Assembly (NCBI GenBank): GCA_030148165.1
Contig: JASBTZ010000007.1
Span: 576,256 to 640,255, forward strand
Origin: Bacteroidota bacterium
Lineage (GTDB): Bacteria; Bacteroidota; Bacteroidia; Flavobacteriales_D; Crocinitomicaceae
Reading direction: 5' to 3'
DNA length: 64,000 bases
Made by a program: the position numbers and the translations under genes. Below the pieces are notes generated by a model that did not search any database, was not told where the DNA came from, and saw only the letters and a list, made by a program, of their open reading frames with translations. Below, piece after piece: positions 1-9,863 of the stretch (position 1 is its first letter; each line of letters begins with the position of its first letter).

Positions 1-295
1 ATTGCCACTCCGGTCCGTGAGGTCGAATTCTGACGCCATGCTCCTGATAACTGACTAAATGAGCGAACTCATGTACAAGTGTGATCAGAAAGGCATATTG
101 ATTCAGATCCCCATTCACACTAATCTGGTGAAGTCCATTTCGGTTATATCGAAAGTCACCAAGTTTGGTCTTTCTAGGTTTGGAAACGCGAAATTTGACT
201 GGGTATGAAGCTAACAGATCAAGAACATAATCGAGATGTTCGGTTGGTAAATACTTCTCGAGGACTCGTTTTTTATGATCAATTGTCTGCCTCAT
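1..295 (-). CDS. SprT-like zinc metalloprotease domain protein (partial, cut by window edge)
   Basis: An open minus-strand frame runs from an ATG at 295 to the left edge, 98 codons with no stop. Residues 75-79 read HEFAH, an HExxH zinc-protease motif, and HGPEW follows at 93-97, the arrangement I know from SprT-like proteins of Bacteroidota. SprT/Spartan-type domains are predicted metalloproteases, some acting on DNA-protein crosslinks; the substrate of this one is unknown. The remaining zinc ligands would lie beyond the edge. It diverges from the mlaE-like gene, leaving 91 bases for both promoters. Confidence 0.8.
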   Translation of the reverse strand, partial: MRQTIDHKKRVLEKYLPTEHLDYVLDLLASYPVKFRVSKPRKTKLGDFRYNRNGLHQISVNGDLNQYAFLITLVHEFAHLVSYQEHGVRIRPHGPEWQ

Positions 296-386
296 TTTTT
301 CAAATGTAGTTATTAAGAACTCAATATGGAATGAAATCATATATATTCAGTGGGAATGATAGAAAATACCATTAAATTAGCGCTGA

Positions 387-1130
387 ATGTTTCAGTTGAT
401 AGCCAATATTGGTAAGTACATGAGCATGATCCTTGCCGTTTTTTCAAAACCGGAAAAAGGATCTGTGTTTCGTGCACGACTTTTTGAAGAGATTGATTTT
501 ATTGGGATCAATTCCATCATTATCGTTGCATTGATGTCTGTCTTTATGGGCGGAGTAATTGCACTTCAGACGGCATCAAACATGGATTCACCATGGCTAC
601 CGGAATATACCATAGGATATATTACCAGATCAAGTACAATCCTTGAATTTTCACCGACAATCATCTGCTTGATATTAGCAGGTAAGGTAGGATCGAATGT
701 GGCATCTGAAATCGGTACCATGAAAACTACCGAACAGATAGATGCACTTGAAATCATGGGTGTTAATAGTTTAGGATATCTGGTACTGCCAAAGATCATG
801 GGTGCGGTAATTTTCTTCCCAATACTCATCGTGTTCTCAATGGGTCTGAGTCTTGTTGGCGGATGGCTGGCTGTGTTACTTTCGGGATTAGCATCCACAG
901 AAACCTATGTCTTCGGAATTCGTTCTTTCTTTGAAGTAGGTGATATCACCTACGCTTTGGTTAAGACCGTGGTCTTTGCATTTCTAATAGTTTCGATTGC
1001 GTCATACTACGGTTATTATACCAAGGTAGGAGCTGTTGAAGTTGGGAAGTCAGCAACCAAAGCAGTTGTAAGCAGCAGTATTGCCATTCTTATTTCTAAC
1101 TTCTTCCTTACCCAAATGTTCCTATTATGA
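387..1130 (+). CDS. MlaE/YrbE-family ABC transporter permease
   Basis: A 247-residue membrane protein of the MlaE (YrbE) permease family, which moves phospholipids or other lipids between the inner and outer membrane together with an MCE-domain protein and an ATPase. Several hydrophobic segments are visible (about residues 40-65, 90-110, 130-170, 190-215, 225-247). The family-like stretch around 98-125 includes AGKVGSNVASEIGTMKTTEQ, with the conserved glutamate-threonine-glutamine turn. Its stop overlaps the start of the ATPase gene (ATGA), so the two are translationally coupled. No MCE-domain substrate-binding gene follows, which is the usual third component. Confidence 0.9.
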   Translation: MFQLIANIGKYMSMILAVFSKPEKGSVFRARLFEEIDFIGINSIIIVALMSVFMGGVIALQTASNMDSPWLPEYTIGYITRSSTILEFSPTIICLILAGKVGSNVASEIGTMKTTEQIDALEIMGVNSLGYLVLPKIMGAVIFFPILIVFSMGLSLVGGWLAVLLSGLASTETYVFGIRSFFEVGDITYALVKTVVFAFLIVSIASYYGYYTKVGAVEVGKSATKAVVSSSIAILISNFFLTQMFLL

Positions 1131-1894
1131 TAGAAGTGAGAGGAGTAAATAAGACATTTGCCGACAATCATGTGCTACATGATATTAACACCAAATTTGA
1201 GAAGGGGAAGGTTAATCTGATCATTGGACAGTCGGGTTCTGGAAAATCTGTGCTAGCCAAGTGTATGGTTGGATTACATAGACCTGAAACCGGCATGATA
1301 TTATATGAAGGTGAGAATTTCACGGATATGGATCATAAGGAACGTGTGAATATCCGAAAGGAGATCGGCATGCTCTTTCAGGGTTCTGCTTTGTTCGATT
1401 CAATGACGGTGGAACAGAACGTTATGTTTCCGTTGACCATGTTCACGACCATGACAAAAAAAGAGAAACTCGATCGGGTAAATTTTTGTTTGGAACGCGT
1501 AAATCTGGATGGAAAAAATGATCTATATCCTGCAGAATGTTCCGGTGGTATGCAGAAGAGAATTGGTATTGCAAGAGCAATTTCAATGAACCCGAAGTAT
1601 CTTTTCTGTGACGAACCGAATTCCGGCCTTGATCCGCTTACAGCTATCGTTATCGATAACCTGATTAAAGAGATCACATACGAGTTTGACACCACAACGA
1701 TAGTGATCACCCACGACATGAACTCCGTTATAGAGATCGGTGATAATATTCTTTTTATTCATCAGGGACGTAACTGGTGGGAGGGAAATAGTAAAGGGAT
1801 TCTGACAACAGACAACAAAGAGATCAGTGAATTTGTTTATGCTTCAGATTTCATGAAAGAAATCAGAACGATGATGAAGGAAAAACGTCAATAA
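1127..1894 (+). CDS. MlaF-like ABC transporter ATP-binding protein
   Basis: ATPase of the lipid ABC transporter, 255 residues. Walker A is GQSGSGKS at 34-41, the Q-loop glutamine is Q85, the signature SGGMQ is at 139-143, Walker B ends in CDEP with E163, and the switch histidine is H196. The SGGMQKR form of the signature is typical of MlaF/Ttg2A-type ATPases. It overlaps the permease gene by four bases. Its stop codon directly abuts the stop of the convergent rmuC gene, so no terminator fits between them. Confidence 0.92.
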   Translation: MIEVRGVNKTFADNHVLHDINTKFEKGKVNLIIGQSGSGKSVLAKCMVGLHRPETGMILYEGENFTDMDHKERVNIRKEIGMLFQGSALFDSMTVEQNVMFPLTMFTTMTKKEKLDRVNFCLERVNLDGKNDLYPAECSGGMQKRIGIARAISMNPKYLFCDEPNSGLDPLTAIVIDNLIKEITYEFDTTTIVITHDMNSVIEIGDNILFIHQGRNWWEGNSKGILTTDNKEISEFVYASDFMKEIRTMMKEKRQ

Positions 1895-3214
1895 TTAATC
1901 ATTCTCAGATCGATCGATCAATCGTGAGTCGATATTTTTTGAAGGATTTACGCCAAGTTTTTTAAGATCCTGAATTCGTTTAGTGATATTACCAGTTCCT
2001 TCAACCATCTTGTTCATAGCAGCATCATACGTTTTACTCGCCGTATTCATTTGTTCACCAAGTTTGATCAAGTCCTCAGTAAAACCAACGAATTTGTCGT
2101 ATAAATTTCCAGCTTGCCGTGCTATTTCTTCAGCATTTTTATTCTGTAGGTCCTGTTTCCAGATGTATGAGATTGTTCGTAATGTAGCGAGCAGAGTAGA
2201 TGTAGAAACAACCACAATATTTTTGTCCAACGCTTTCTCGAAGAGCCCTTGATCTTCCTTTAACGCGAGCGTTAAGGCTGGCTCGTTCGCAACAAACATC
2301 AAAACATAGTCCGGTGTATTGATATCGTGAAGCTTTTGATAGTCCTTTCCGCCAAGCAGTTTGACATGTGTATTAACACTTTCTATATGTTGCTTAAGAA
2401 ATTTGTTTTTCTCTTCTGTAGTTTCAGAATCGACATATTTACTATATGCGGTTAAAGAAACTTTTGAATCCAGAATCAGCTTTTTCCCATCAGGTAGACT
2501 AATGATATAATCCAGACGCTGGTTAGAACCCCCCTCGGTTTTTAGATTGGTCTCTTTTGTATAATGGATATCCTTTTCTAAGCCGGCTTTTTCGAGGATC
2601 ATCTCTAGTTGTAACTCTCCCCAGTTTCCCTGTGTTTTAGAGTCACCTCGCAATGCCATTGTAAGGTTCTTTGTTTCTTGCGTGATTTCTTGGTTAAGTT
2701 CTCTTAGCGATTTTAGTTGTTGCTCAAGAGCTGATGTTCGTTTAACACTATTCTCGTTATTTGTTTCAACCTTTTCTTGAAACTCTTTGATACGTTCTTT
2801 CAGTGGTGTAAGAATCGTGTCTAAATTTTCTTTATTCTGTTCAGTGAATTTTGAACTCTTCTCGTCAAGAATTTTATTGGCGATAAGTTCGAAATCCTTC
2901 GTAAACTTCTCCTGTAACTTCTCGAACTCAGCCTTTTGTTCTTCCAATTTTTCTTGCTGTGACTCGAATTTACCCTTCCATTCGGTAGAACTCAAAAGCT
3001 GCTGTTGGTGTTCTTCGCGACTTTTTTCAAGTGCTGACTTTACTTCGTCGAGATCACTTTTCAGATCAATATTAGATTGTTCCAGTGCTGCATTACGAAC
3101 TGCCAAATCATTGGAAGAACCTTCGCTGCTATCCGATCGAGATCTGACAAGTGCGATCAAATAGCCCAGAACGCCACCAACAATTAACCCAATAATCAGG
3201 AACAAATAATCCAT
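1895..3214 (-). CDS. rmuC: DNA recombination protein RmuC
   Basis: A 439-residue protein with an N-terminal membrane anchor (residues 3-22), a long coiled coil (about 30-195, rich in E, K and Q) and the RmuC domain (about 195-400), recognisable by the stretch GDSKTQGNWGELQLE and by LDSKVSLTAY. RmuC proteins are predicted nuclease-fold proteins that limit DNA inversions and rearrangements; the biochemical activity is poorly defined. Start and length fit the family. It lies three bases after the BamA-like gene, probably in one transcript. Confidence 0.92.
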   Translation of the reverse strand: MDYLFLIIGLIVGGVLGYLIALVRSRSDSSEGSSNDLAVRNAALEQSNIDLKSDLDEVKSALEKSREEHQQQLLSSTEWKGKFESQQEKLEEQKAEFEKLQEKFTKDFELIANKILDEKSSKFTEQNKENLDTILTPLKERIKEFQEKVETNNENSVKRTSALEQQLKSLRELNQEITQETKNLTMALRGDSKTQGNWGELQLEMILEKAGLEKDIHYTKETNLKTEGGSNQRLDYIISLPDGKKLILDSKVSLTAYSKYVDSETTEEKNKFLKQHIESVNTHVKLLGGKDYQKLHDINTPDYVLMFVANEPALTLALKEDQGLFEKALDKNIVVVSTSTLLATLRTISYIWKQDLQNKNAEEIARQAGNLYDKFVGFTEDLIKLGEQMNTASKTYDAAMNKMVEGTGNITKRIQDLKKLGVNPSKNIDSRLIDRSEND

Positions 3215-3217
3215 TAA

Positions 3218-4921
3218 TTAAAGGTACGCAATATAACCGAAATGAATTTTACCGTCGGAGAAAAGAATGGGATTGTCCAGTTGTTTCCCGAGGGCATATG
3301 AGATCGAGAATACCCCCAAATTCGAATTAAACGCAAATCCAACACCGAAACCTGAAGGGGTATCGTTGTAATAGTCAACTGCTGCATTTTCGTACCAGCT
3401 TATATCATAGAAGGCAAAGGTGTGGGAATTTCTGTCTAACAGGAAACGATATTCAACAGTGGATGTGTTGTGGACATTAGCAAAAAGCTCATCTTCGTTG
3501 AATCCCCTTTGTGAGTTGAGTCCTCCGAAGCGGTATAGCTCATTCTCGAAAATCTGATCCGCGCCGTAGAAATAAGTGTTGTTGGCTAATCGCAATACAT
3601 GCTTCTTATATAATGGAATAAAGAATTCAATTTCTGCTTTACCTCTGTAAGTAAAAGAGCTGATAACCTCTGAACTGTCCGTTTTTTGCGATTTCCGATC
3701 TCCCACAGACCCTTCGAAGTACAGGCTTCTACCTGATCTGGGATTTGGAATGTAATCGAGTTCAGTGGATGAAAAGGCAAGTCCATATAAGTTTGTCCGG
3801 GCATTACCCAAATTAGAAAACGTAGTATTGTTATTTCCTCCGGATAGTACGTTAGAACTGATATTTTCATAATATCCTTTCAAATAATTGCCTGAATTAA
3901 TCGAATAGACAACGCCAAATTCACTTTGCACTTCCAAAAAGCTCGTATCCCGCTTATACATACTAAATTGTGCGTCAACACCAAAGGGTGTTTTAAAGAG
4001 GTATGGAATGTTAAAGCGAAGGTCTAACGATTGAGTTTGAGCCCTGATACTTTGCCAATGAAACTGCAGTAACTCCCCACGATTGAGTAAACTCAATAGT
4101 TTCAGTCTAAGGTCACCAGTGACGGTAACCCGCCCTAATTCAGCATCAGGCTGAAGCCCTAACACCCCGTTTGCTGTGCTAATCTTTACGGACTTTAGAT
4201 AGAGGAAGAGCTCGCAACCATCTTCTGTGAATAATACTTCATGAGCTTTGATCTCTTCTAGAAAGGCTATCTGCCTGATTCGTTGTGAGATGACCAAAAG
4301 CTGACTTTCATTGTAATAATCGCCTTCATTGATTTCCAATAAATTGGATACATAAGTGTCGGAAATCCGTGATTCACCTTTCACATGTATCTTTTGCCAG
4401 ATCATTTCAGGTCCTCGGTCTATAGCTAATTTGGCTGTTAAATTGTTAGCGGTAATGTTGGTATTGGTTAGTGTGTACTTAATAAACGGGTAACCATTGT
4501 TGACGTATGTTTTATTCACACGGACCAGCAATCGCTCGAATTCTTTTGGGGTGAATGGAATCTGGCTCAACAGTTTTTCACTAATTCGTCCATTTTTCTC
4601 TAGAAATTCAACTTCTTCTGGTTCTACTTCGAGCGATATACTTCCGAATCTGGGCCCTAACTCAAAAGCGACCTCATATTTGTTCGGATGGAAAACGATG
4701 CTATCGACAGAAGCGAGTAAAAAGCCATCTCCAATTGCACTATATTGAAGATCTCTCAGATACTCAATAGCTGAAATGCTATCCTTAAACTGAGTCTTTG
4801 GGTGCTTGATGTACTGTTGAAAACTCGTATTTGTATAGACTAATTCCGTTTTTTTTTGTCCGAATGCGCAATTCAGCTGAACGGCAGTAATAACGAGTAA
4901 TATGTATAGATTAAATTTCAC
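3218..4921 (-). CDS. BamA/TamA-family outer membrane protein (POTRA plus beta-barrel)
   Basis: A 567-residue exported protein: a signal peptide ends near residue 21 (CAFGQ), followed by a periplasmic region with POTRA-like segments (about 75-245) and a C-terminal surface-antigen barrel (about 250-567). The barrel carries the phrase RFGGLNSQRGFNEDELFA, matching the conserved loop motif of Omp85 proteins, and ends in an aromatic-rich strand. It is much shorter than true BamA, so it is likelier a TamA-like or secretion-associated relative. It precedes rmuC by three bases. Confidence 0.82.
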   Translation of the reverse strand: MKFNLYILLVITAVQLNCAFGQKKTELVYTNTSFQQYIKHPKTQFKDSISAIEYLRDLQYSAIGDGFLLASVDSIVFHPNKYEVAFELGPRFGSISLEVEPEEVEFLEKNGRISEKLLSQIPFTPKEFERLLVRVNKTYVNNGYPFIKYTLTNTNITANNLTAKLAIDRGPEMIWQKIHVKGESRISDTYVSNLLEINEGDYYNESQLLVISQRIRQIAFLEEIKAHEVLFTEDGCELFLYLKSVKISTANGVLGLQPDAELGRVTVTGDLRLKLLSLLNRGELLQFHWQSIRAQTQSLDLRFNIPYLFKTPFGVDAQFSMYKRDTSFLEVQSEFGVVYSINSGNYLKGYYENISSNVLSGGNNNTTFSNLGNARTNLYGLAFSSTELDYIPNPRSGRSLYFEGSVGDRKSQKTDSSEVISSFTYRGKAEIEFFIPLYKKHVLRLANNTYFYGADQIFENELYRFGGLNSQRGFNEDELFANVHNTSTVEYRFLLDRNSHTFAFYDISWYENAAVDYYNDTPSGFGVGFAFNSNLGVFSISYALGKQLDNPILFSDGKIHFGYIAYL

Positions 4922-5066
4922 CAGTATAATTCAAATTGTTCTAGTTTGGCCTAAAATTAGCTTATTGTGGATAATAATATTTTAGTTTAACTGTAATTAA
5001 TTGTAGTTTTGTTGTTATATTGTAAATGCAACAATCTAAGAAACCTTATAATTTAAACGAAGAAAA

Positions 5067-5213
5067 ATGAAAAAAGTATTAGCTCTATCGCTTTTCGGTT
5101 TGATGTTAACTGCTGTGTTAGCTTCTTGTGGATCTTCTAAGGGAGGTCACTGTGATGCTTATGGAAATAAGAGCGGAAGTATTACAATTGAAAAAGCTGA
5201 TTTACCTTCTTAA
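5067..5213 (+). CDS. Small lipoprotein of 48 residues, unknown function
   Basis: The frame encodes 48 residues: a basic start (MKK), a hydrophobic stretch and a lipobox LASC with the lipid-modified cysteine at residue 21. The mature peptide is only 28 residues and contains GGHCDAYG. A strong terminator follows 21 bases after the stop, which supports a real short transcription unit. I recognise no domain. Similar short lipoproteins with a CDAYG motif may exist in other flavobacteria, but that is a recollection I cannot check here. Confidence 0.7.
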   Translation: MKKVLALSLFGLMLTAVLASCGSSKGGHCDAYGNKSGSITIEKADLPS

Positions 5214-5233
5214 GGTATAAATCGACATTATAT

Positions 5234-5266
5234 AAAAAAGCCACCTGATTGAGGTGGCTTTTTTAT
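5234..5266. terminator. Bidirectional rho-independent terminator
   Basis: AAGCCACCT and AGGTGGCTT form a nine-base-pair stem around a five-base loop, flanked by A-run on the left and T-run on the right. It can end the small lipoprotein gene on the plus strand and the convergent 154-residue lipoprotein gene on the minus strand. Confidence 0.9.
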
Positions 5267-5284
5267 TATATCTATGTCTTAGTA

Positions 5285-5749
5285 TTATTTGTAGACAACC
5301 AACATTCCTGCTGGTACAGCGTCGACTAATATCCAGTTCTCGTGTGTATAAACTGCTTCGCAGCTTTCACAATCATTAACGCCAACCGTATAAGTTACAG
5401 TGTTCGCGAATGCATCAAGCGAAACATCTTTGTCAAAAGAGACTTCACAATGCGCTTGTTTAGGGTTTCCAAGTATGTGATACTGGCCACTTACCCATTC
5501 AAATTTCTTTCTTGTTTTACCACCATCCAGGCTAATTTCGAATTTAGTTTCATAGTCATGTCCTGGTCTAATATGCCAGTCACCACCCATGTTACCGTAA
5601 GCAAGACCTGATTCAGGATAAACGATTGCATTTTCAACGATCATTGTTCCAGTAGTAGTTCCCTCGGGAACGCTACATTTTTTACTACACGAAGATAATA
5701 GCAAGCCCACCCCCGCTATAATTGTCATTAATCCAATTACTCTTTTCAT
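5285..5749 (-). CDS. Hypothetical lipoprotein, 154 residues
   Basis: An exported lipoprotein: basic N-terminus, hydrophobic segment and lipobox LSSC with the cysteine near residue 21, followed by a second Cys at 25. The mature part is hydrophilic and beta-rich, with a Cys pair in NDCESCEA near residues 127-130 that could form a disulphide or bind metal. I recognise no family. It is convergent with the 48-residue lipoprotein and shares its terminator. Confidence 0.75.
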   Translation of the reverse strand: MKRVIGLMTIIAGVGLLLSSCSKKCSVPEGTTTGTMIVENAIVYPESGLAYGNMGGDWHIRPGHDYETKFEISLDGGKTRKKFEWVSGQYHILGNPKQAHCEVSFDKDVSLDAFANTVTYTVGVNDCESCEAVYTHENWILVDAVPAGMLVVYK

Positions 5750-5815
5750 ATTGAAAAATTTATAATAGTAGTATTAGTACATGTAAAAATATGCTTTTTT
5801 CTGCTTGAAAAAAAA

Positions 5816-6544
5816 TTATTTACGTCGAAGTTCGAATTTTTGACCTAGATATACGCGTCTAACTTGCTCATCTGCAGCTAATTCTTCTGCCGTTCCGGAC
5901 TTCAGAATACTACCTTCGAAGAGTAAATACGCTCTGTCCGTAATTGATAGGGTTTCCTGGACATTATGATCCGTTATCAGAATTCCAATATTACGCTTTT
6001 TCAGATCCGCAACAATGCTTTGTATATCCTCAACAGCAATGGGATCCACGCCTGCAAAGGGTTCATCCAATAGGACAAATTTCGGATTGGTTGCTAATGC
6101 CCGTGCTATCTCAGTTCTCCTCTTTTCTCCACCAGATAAGCGATTTCCGAGGTTTTTGCGGACATGATTTAAACTAAACTCGTCTAACAATTCCTCAAGC
6201 TTCTCTTTTCGTTGCTGCTTATTGAGATCAGTCATTTCAAGAATAGCCATAATGTTGTCTTCCACACTTAACTTGCGAAATACAGAAACCTCCTGTGGTA
6301 AATAACCGATTCCCATTTGAGAACGACGATACATTGGAAAATTCGTTATTTCCGTCTCGTCCAAATACACTTTACCGCCATCTGGCTTAACCAGGCCAAC
6401 AATCATATAAAATGATGTTGTTTTTCCTGCACCATTGGGTCCAAGCAGACCAACGATCTCTCCCTGACGCACTTCAATTGAAACACCTTTCACCACATCT
6501 CTTCCGCGGTACGATTTTCTTATTTCTGTCGTATGTAATCTCAT
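5816..6544 (-). CDS. lptB: LptB, lipopolysaccharide export ABC ATP-binding protein
   Basis: Cytoplasmic ATPase that drives LPS extraction through LptFG, 242 residues, the usual length. Walker A GPNGAGKT is at 35-42, Q-loop at Q84, signature LSGGE at 136-140, Walker B FVLLDE at 156-161 and switch histidine H193. The phrase [15 protein letters not shown] is diagnostic for LptB. It follows the DUF5686 gene by six bases and tatC further upstream, a gene group familiar from Bacteroidota. No lptF or lptG is in the window. Confidence 0.96.
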   Translation of the reverse strand: MRLHTTEIRKSYRGRDVVKGVSIEVRQGEIVGLLGPNGAGKTTSFYMIVGLVKPDGGKVYLDETEITNFPMYRRSQMGIGYLPQEVSVFRKLSVEDNIMAILEMTDLNKQQRKEKLEELLDEFSLNHVRKNLGNRLSGGEKRRTEIARALATNPKFVLLDEPFAGVDPIAVEDIQSIVADLKKRNIGILITDHNVQETLSITDRAYLLFEGSILKSGTAEELAADEQVRRVYLGQKFELRRK

Positions 6545-6550
6545 TTCAGT

Positions 6551-9028
6551 TTAGAAGTTAATCGAATATCTTGCGCGTATGCCAAAGTTCTGTAAGTCCG
6601 TTACTTTCGAACCCGGTTCGTTGTGCGTTAATCTCCAGAACACATCCACACGGCCAATGTTGAAGATGTTTTCAATTCCTGCAGCTACCTCCACATAAGG
6701 AGTATCTCCAAATCTCTTGGTAAATTCAGGTAACAACATGTTCTGTTCGTGTTTGGTATCATCTATTTGGCCATATGCCATCTTAACGGTAGTAACAAGC
6801 CTCCAGCGCAACCATTTATTGAAGGGTAGACGGTCGAAAAATAATCCTTCCCAATGATTTTCGATAAAGGCGGTAACGTACTTGTCTGAAATAAACTCGA
6901 AAAAGTTCATTTTATTATACGCATTGATCATTAGCCAATATGACTGGTTTCCGGCATGTACTTGAAGAAATGGGTATGCAGCGCTTCCAAATATATATCC
7001 TCCGGTAAGATTGTATTTAATCTTCCCAAGAACACCGATATAGGTCGAGTGTTCCATAGTAAGTTCCAATTTTTGGTATTCGTAATCACTTCCAAAAAGG
7101 TCTTTGAAAGCAAAAATACCCTGTACGGAGAAGATTGGGTACCTTGATCCGACTGATGTTCGGTCAAATACACCTGAAATGAAGTCTTCATCTTTTCCCC
7201 ATCGAATTCTTCCTGTTAATTCGCCCGTCTGAATTCTCGATATAGTATCATTTAAACCTGTCATAGGATCGACTCGAACATAATTTGCCAAACCAAGAGC
7301 GGTGTATTCTTTCCATTCAAAACCTCCAAATAGCACAAAATCTTTCCCAACATCCTTCTCCAAACTCATTCCAGCCTTCTCTACAAATGTCAGCTTATCA
7401 AGTGGCCCAGTTCTTAAAAGTGTCCCGAATGTAGAGCCAACAGCCGCTGCCGTAGGGGATTGCCCAATTTGTTCTATGTCGTAGTTATAATATGTTTCTA
7501 GCATTCCACGCTTTTTGGGACTCACATTAAAACGAATACGCCCGCCATATTTGAAGCGTTCGTCGCCAAACCCATAAGCTACCTTGCCCCCTAGTTCTAT
7601 TCTATGGCTGAAATCATTGGAAGTTCTCAGAGCCAGAGCCATTCGAAATTTTTCCACAGGGTTTACGCTCATAAATGAGAAGGCATTACCGACTTCAATC
7701 TTTTTCACCCTCCAATACCCCGTTGATGCGAAATACGTGAAGTTCTTGAGGAACTTAAAGAATCGAAGCTGATTGAGTGAATCAATCATTTCATCAATAC
7801 CTGCTTCTTGTGCAGAAAGCGGTTCATGCCTAATTTTAGACCAATATTCTGCGGATCTGTTGGAAGCACTGTCTAAAACTTCCACAGTACTACTCGATTT
7901 ATAATACTCTTCACTCCGTACCTTATTAATCACGAAATCTCGTCGGGATGAATTTCGTCGTGCATAAAATCCGTAAATATCAGTGTCCCTGGTGATTTTT
8001 AGATCTACGATCATTTTTTCGTTAGTAAGCATCCATACTTCCGGTGCCACCATGTCAAACTTATGATCAAGATAAAGTCCCTGGACATAGTTTATATTTA
8101 CCCAAGGTGAAATATCCGCCTTAAATTGCTTGACGGCATAAGTGGTGTCATGTATCCACATCTCCCCCTGAAAAGTAACATCCCCATCGCGTTTGGGTAT
8201 AAAGCGGAGTTTATAACACCATTTATTGTCGATAAAAGTTGAATCATCCAGGTAGAAACGATAAAAACCTCGAGCGAAATCTGCAACGGGGCTAACAAAA
8301 CTTTTTCCAAATAAAATGATGTAATTGTCGTAGACGTTTACATCGAGATACATATCACCAAGGAATTGACTTACCTCCAAATTATCGACACCACTGATAC
8401 GAGTGGCCTTAACTATTTCTTTCTTCTTCTTTGGATCATTCTTGAAGTAGAAGTCGGACACAGACTCACTTAACAGTAACGGGAGAAATGACTTCTCTCC
8501 TTCTGTTGAATCGAGATATGCCATGACCAGATCTAAACGTTTAATCATTCCACGTTCCTCGAACTTATCACCAATGTTGTTTAAGTCCAATTGAATCTTA
8601 TTGTAGACTTCGTACTCGTATGAATCCAGTTTCTCCTTGTTATTAATTTCCTTGTGAGCGATCACTTTTTTGTGAAGAATCGTGGAGGGAAATTCATCAG
8701 GTGCCTTTACGATTACATCTTCGAATTCAGTTTGAAGAATCCCCAGGGAAATATTAATCTCTTGCGATTGATCTTTATTGACCGGAACGGTCCGCGGTAA
8801 ATACCCGGCGAATGAGAATACCAATGAATCAGTAGCATAGTACGTGTTGAGCATATAGTATCCATTCGTGTCTGTATGGGTTCCGATCTTAGAGTTTTGA
8901 AAGCGAACTGTAACAAATGGCATGACCTGCCCCGTTTCGGCATCCTTGACAACTCCCTCTACCATGGTCTTTTGAGCTGACGATGCAAAAGGAAGAAGGA
9001 GAATTATTAAAAGCAGTCTGATGATCAT
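6551..9028 (-). CDS. DUF5686 outer membrane protein with N-terminal carboxypeptidase-regulatory-like domain
   Basis: An 825-residue exported protein. A signal peptide ends near residue 18 (SSAQ). Residues about 22-105 form a CarboxypepD_reg-like beta-sandwich (VEGVVKDAETGQVMPFVTV), the plug-type domain common in Bacteroidota envelope proteins. The rest matches the DUF5686 type: a middle beta region and an aromatic-rich C-terminal half ending in RARYSINF, consistent with a beta-barrel. Function is unknown. Its place between tatC and lptB suggests an envelope role, but that is inference. Confidence 0.85.
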   Translation of the reverse strand: MIIRLLLIILLLPFASSAQKTMVEGVVKDAETGQVMPFVTVRFQNSKIGTHTDTNGYYMLNTYYATDSLVFSFAGYLPRTVPVNKDQSQEINISLGILQTEFEDVIVKAPDEFPSTILHKKVIAHKEINNKEKLDSYEYEVYNKIQLDLNNIGDKFEERGMIKRLDLVMAYLDSTEGEKSFLPLLLSESVSDFYFKNDPKKKKEIVKATRISGVDNLEVSQFLGDMYLDVNVYDNYIILFGKSFVSPVADFARGFYRFYLDDSTFIDNKWCYKLRFIPKRDGDVTFQGEMWIHDTTYAVKQFKADISPWVNINYVQGLYLDHKFDMVAPEVWMLTNEKMIVDLKITRDTDIYGFYARRNSSRRDFVINKVRSEEYYKSSSTVEVLDSASNRSAEYWSKIRHEPLSAQEAGIDEMIDSLNQLRFFKFLKNFTYFASTGYWRVKKIEVGNAFSFMSVNPVEKFRMALALRTSNDFSHRIELGGKVAYGFGDERFKYGGRIRFNVSPKKRGMLETYYNYDIEQIGQSPTAAAVGSTFGTLLRTGPLDKLTFVEKAGMSLEKDVGKDFVLFGGFEWKEYTALGLANYVRVDPMTGLNDTISRIQTGELTGRIRWGKDEDFISGVFDRTSVGSRYPIFSVQGIFAFKDLFGSDYEYQKLELTMEHSTYIGVLGKIKYNLTGGYIFGSAAYPFLQVHAGNQSYWLMINAYNKMNFFEFISDKYVTAFIENHWEGLFFDRLPFNKWLRWRLVTTVKMAYGQIDDTKHEQNMLLPEFTKRFGDTPYVEVAAGIENIFNIGRVDVFWRLTHNEPGSKVTDLQNFGIRARYSINF

Positions 9029-9074
9029 AACTATAGCAGAACTAATTTACGGAAGTTCTACGTATTCTTTTAAG

Positions 9075-9863
9075 TTAAGCAGCCTCATTTTTCATTTTCT
9101 TTTCAACGCGTGCAGAGACGAGAATTCCCGCTTCATACAAAAGAACGATAGGTATACTTACGATTACCTGACTTATCAAATCAGGAGGGGTAATAATTGC
9201 AGATAAGATTAGAATACCAATAATCGCGTGTTTACGGTACTTTCTCAAGAAGGCAGCATTCAGCACACCGATCCTGGTGAAAAGATACGATATCACAGGA
9301 AGTAGAAATAATAGACCTGAATAGAAGACAGTGGATAGGATCGTGCTCATATACGAATTAATCGTAAAGATGTTATTGATCTTTTTGCTGACCTGGTAAG
9401 ACCCAAAGAACTGAATACATAGAGGTGCGACAATAAAATATCCGAAGCTTATTCCCATGAAGAATAAGATGCTGACATAAAACACAATTCCCGAAGCCAC
9501 CTTCTTTTCTTTTTGACGAAGACCTGGTTTTACAAAACTCCATATCTGATAGAAGATAAATGGAAAGGATAGCACTATTCCGCCCAGGATGCTCATCATT
9601 AAGGCATAAGAAAACTGCCCTGTCACCTTCATGCTCTGCAGTTCTACAGGTACTTCTTCTACACAAATTCCGAAGAAGCGGCAGATTAATTCAAAAGTGA
9701 TAAAGTCTGGACTCTTCATCGAAAGAAACAGATTGTCCATGATCCACTCCTGAAAAATCCAGAGTACAGTAGCAACAACCACTATCGCAATTGCTGAGCG
9801 TACCAGACGCCATCTCAGTTCCTCGAGATGGTCCAGAAATGTCATTCGTTTTTCCTCCGACAT
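9075..9863 (-). CDS. tatC: TatC, twin-arginine translocase subunit
   Basis: Inner-membrane receptor of the Tat pathway, which exports folded proteins. The opening MTFLDHLEELRWRLV after MSEEKR is the classical TatC N-terminus, and six hydrophobic segments follow, with FYQIWSFVKPGLRQKEKK in the middle matching the family. I start at the ATG at 9863 (262 residues), not at 9884, because the extra seven residues do not fit TatC and a TACTTTTG -7-like element lies at 9879-9872, inside the longer reading. No tatA or tatB is present here. Confidence 0.95.
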   Translation of the reverse strand: MSEEKRMTFLDHLEELRWRLVRSAIAIVVVATVLWIFQEWIMDNLFLSMKSPDFITFELICRFFGICVEEVPVELQSMKVTGQFSYALMMSILGGIVLSFPFIFYQIWSFVKPGLRQKEKKVASGIVFYVSILFFMGISFGYFIVAPLCIQFFGSYQVSKKINNIFTINSYMSTILSTVFYSGLLFLLPVISYLFTRIGVLNAAFLRKYRKHAIIGILILSAIITPPDLISQVIVSIPIVLLYEAGILVSARVEKKMKNEAA

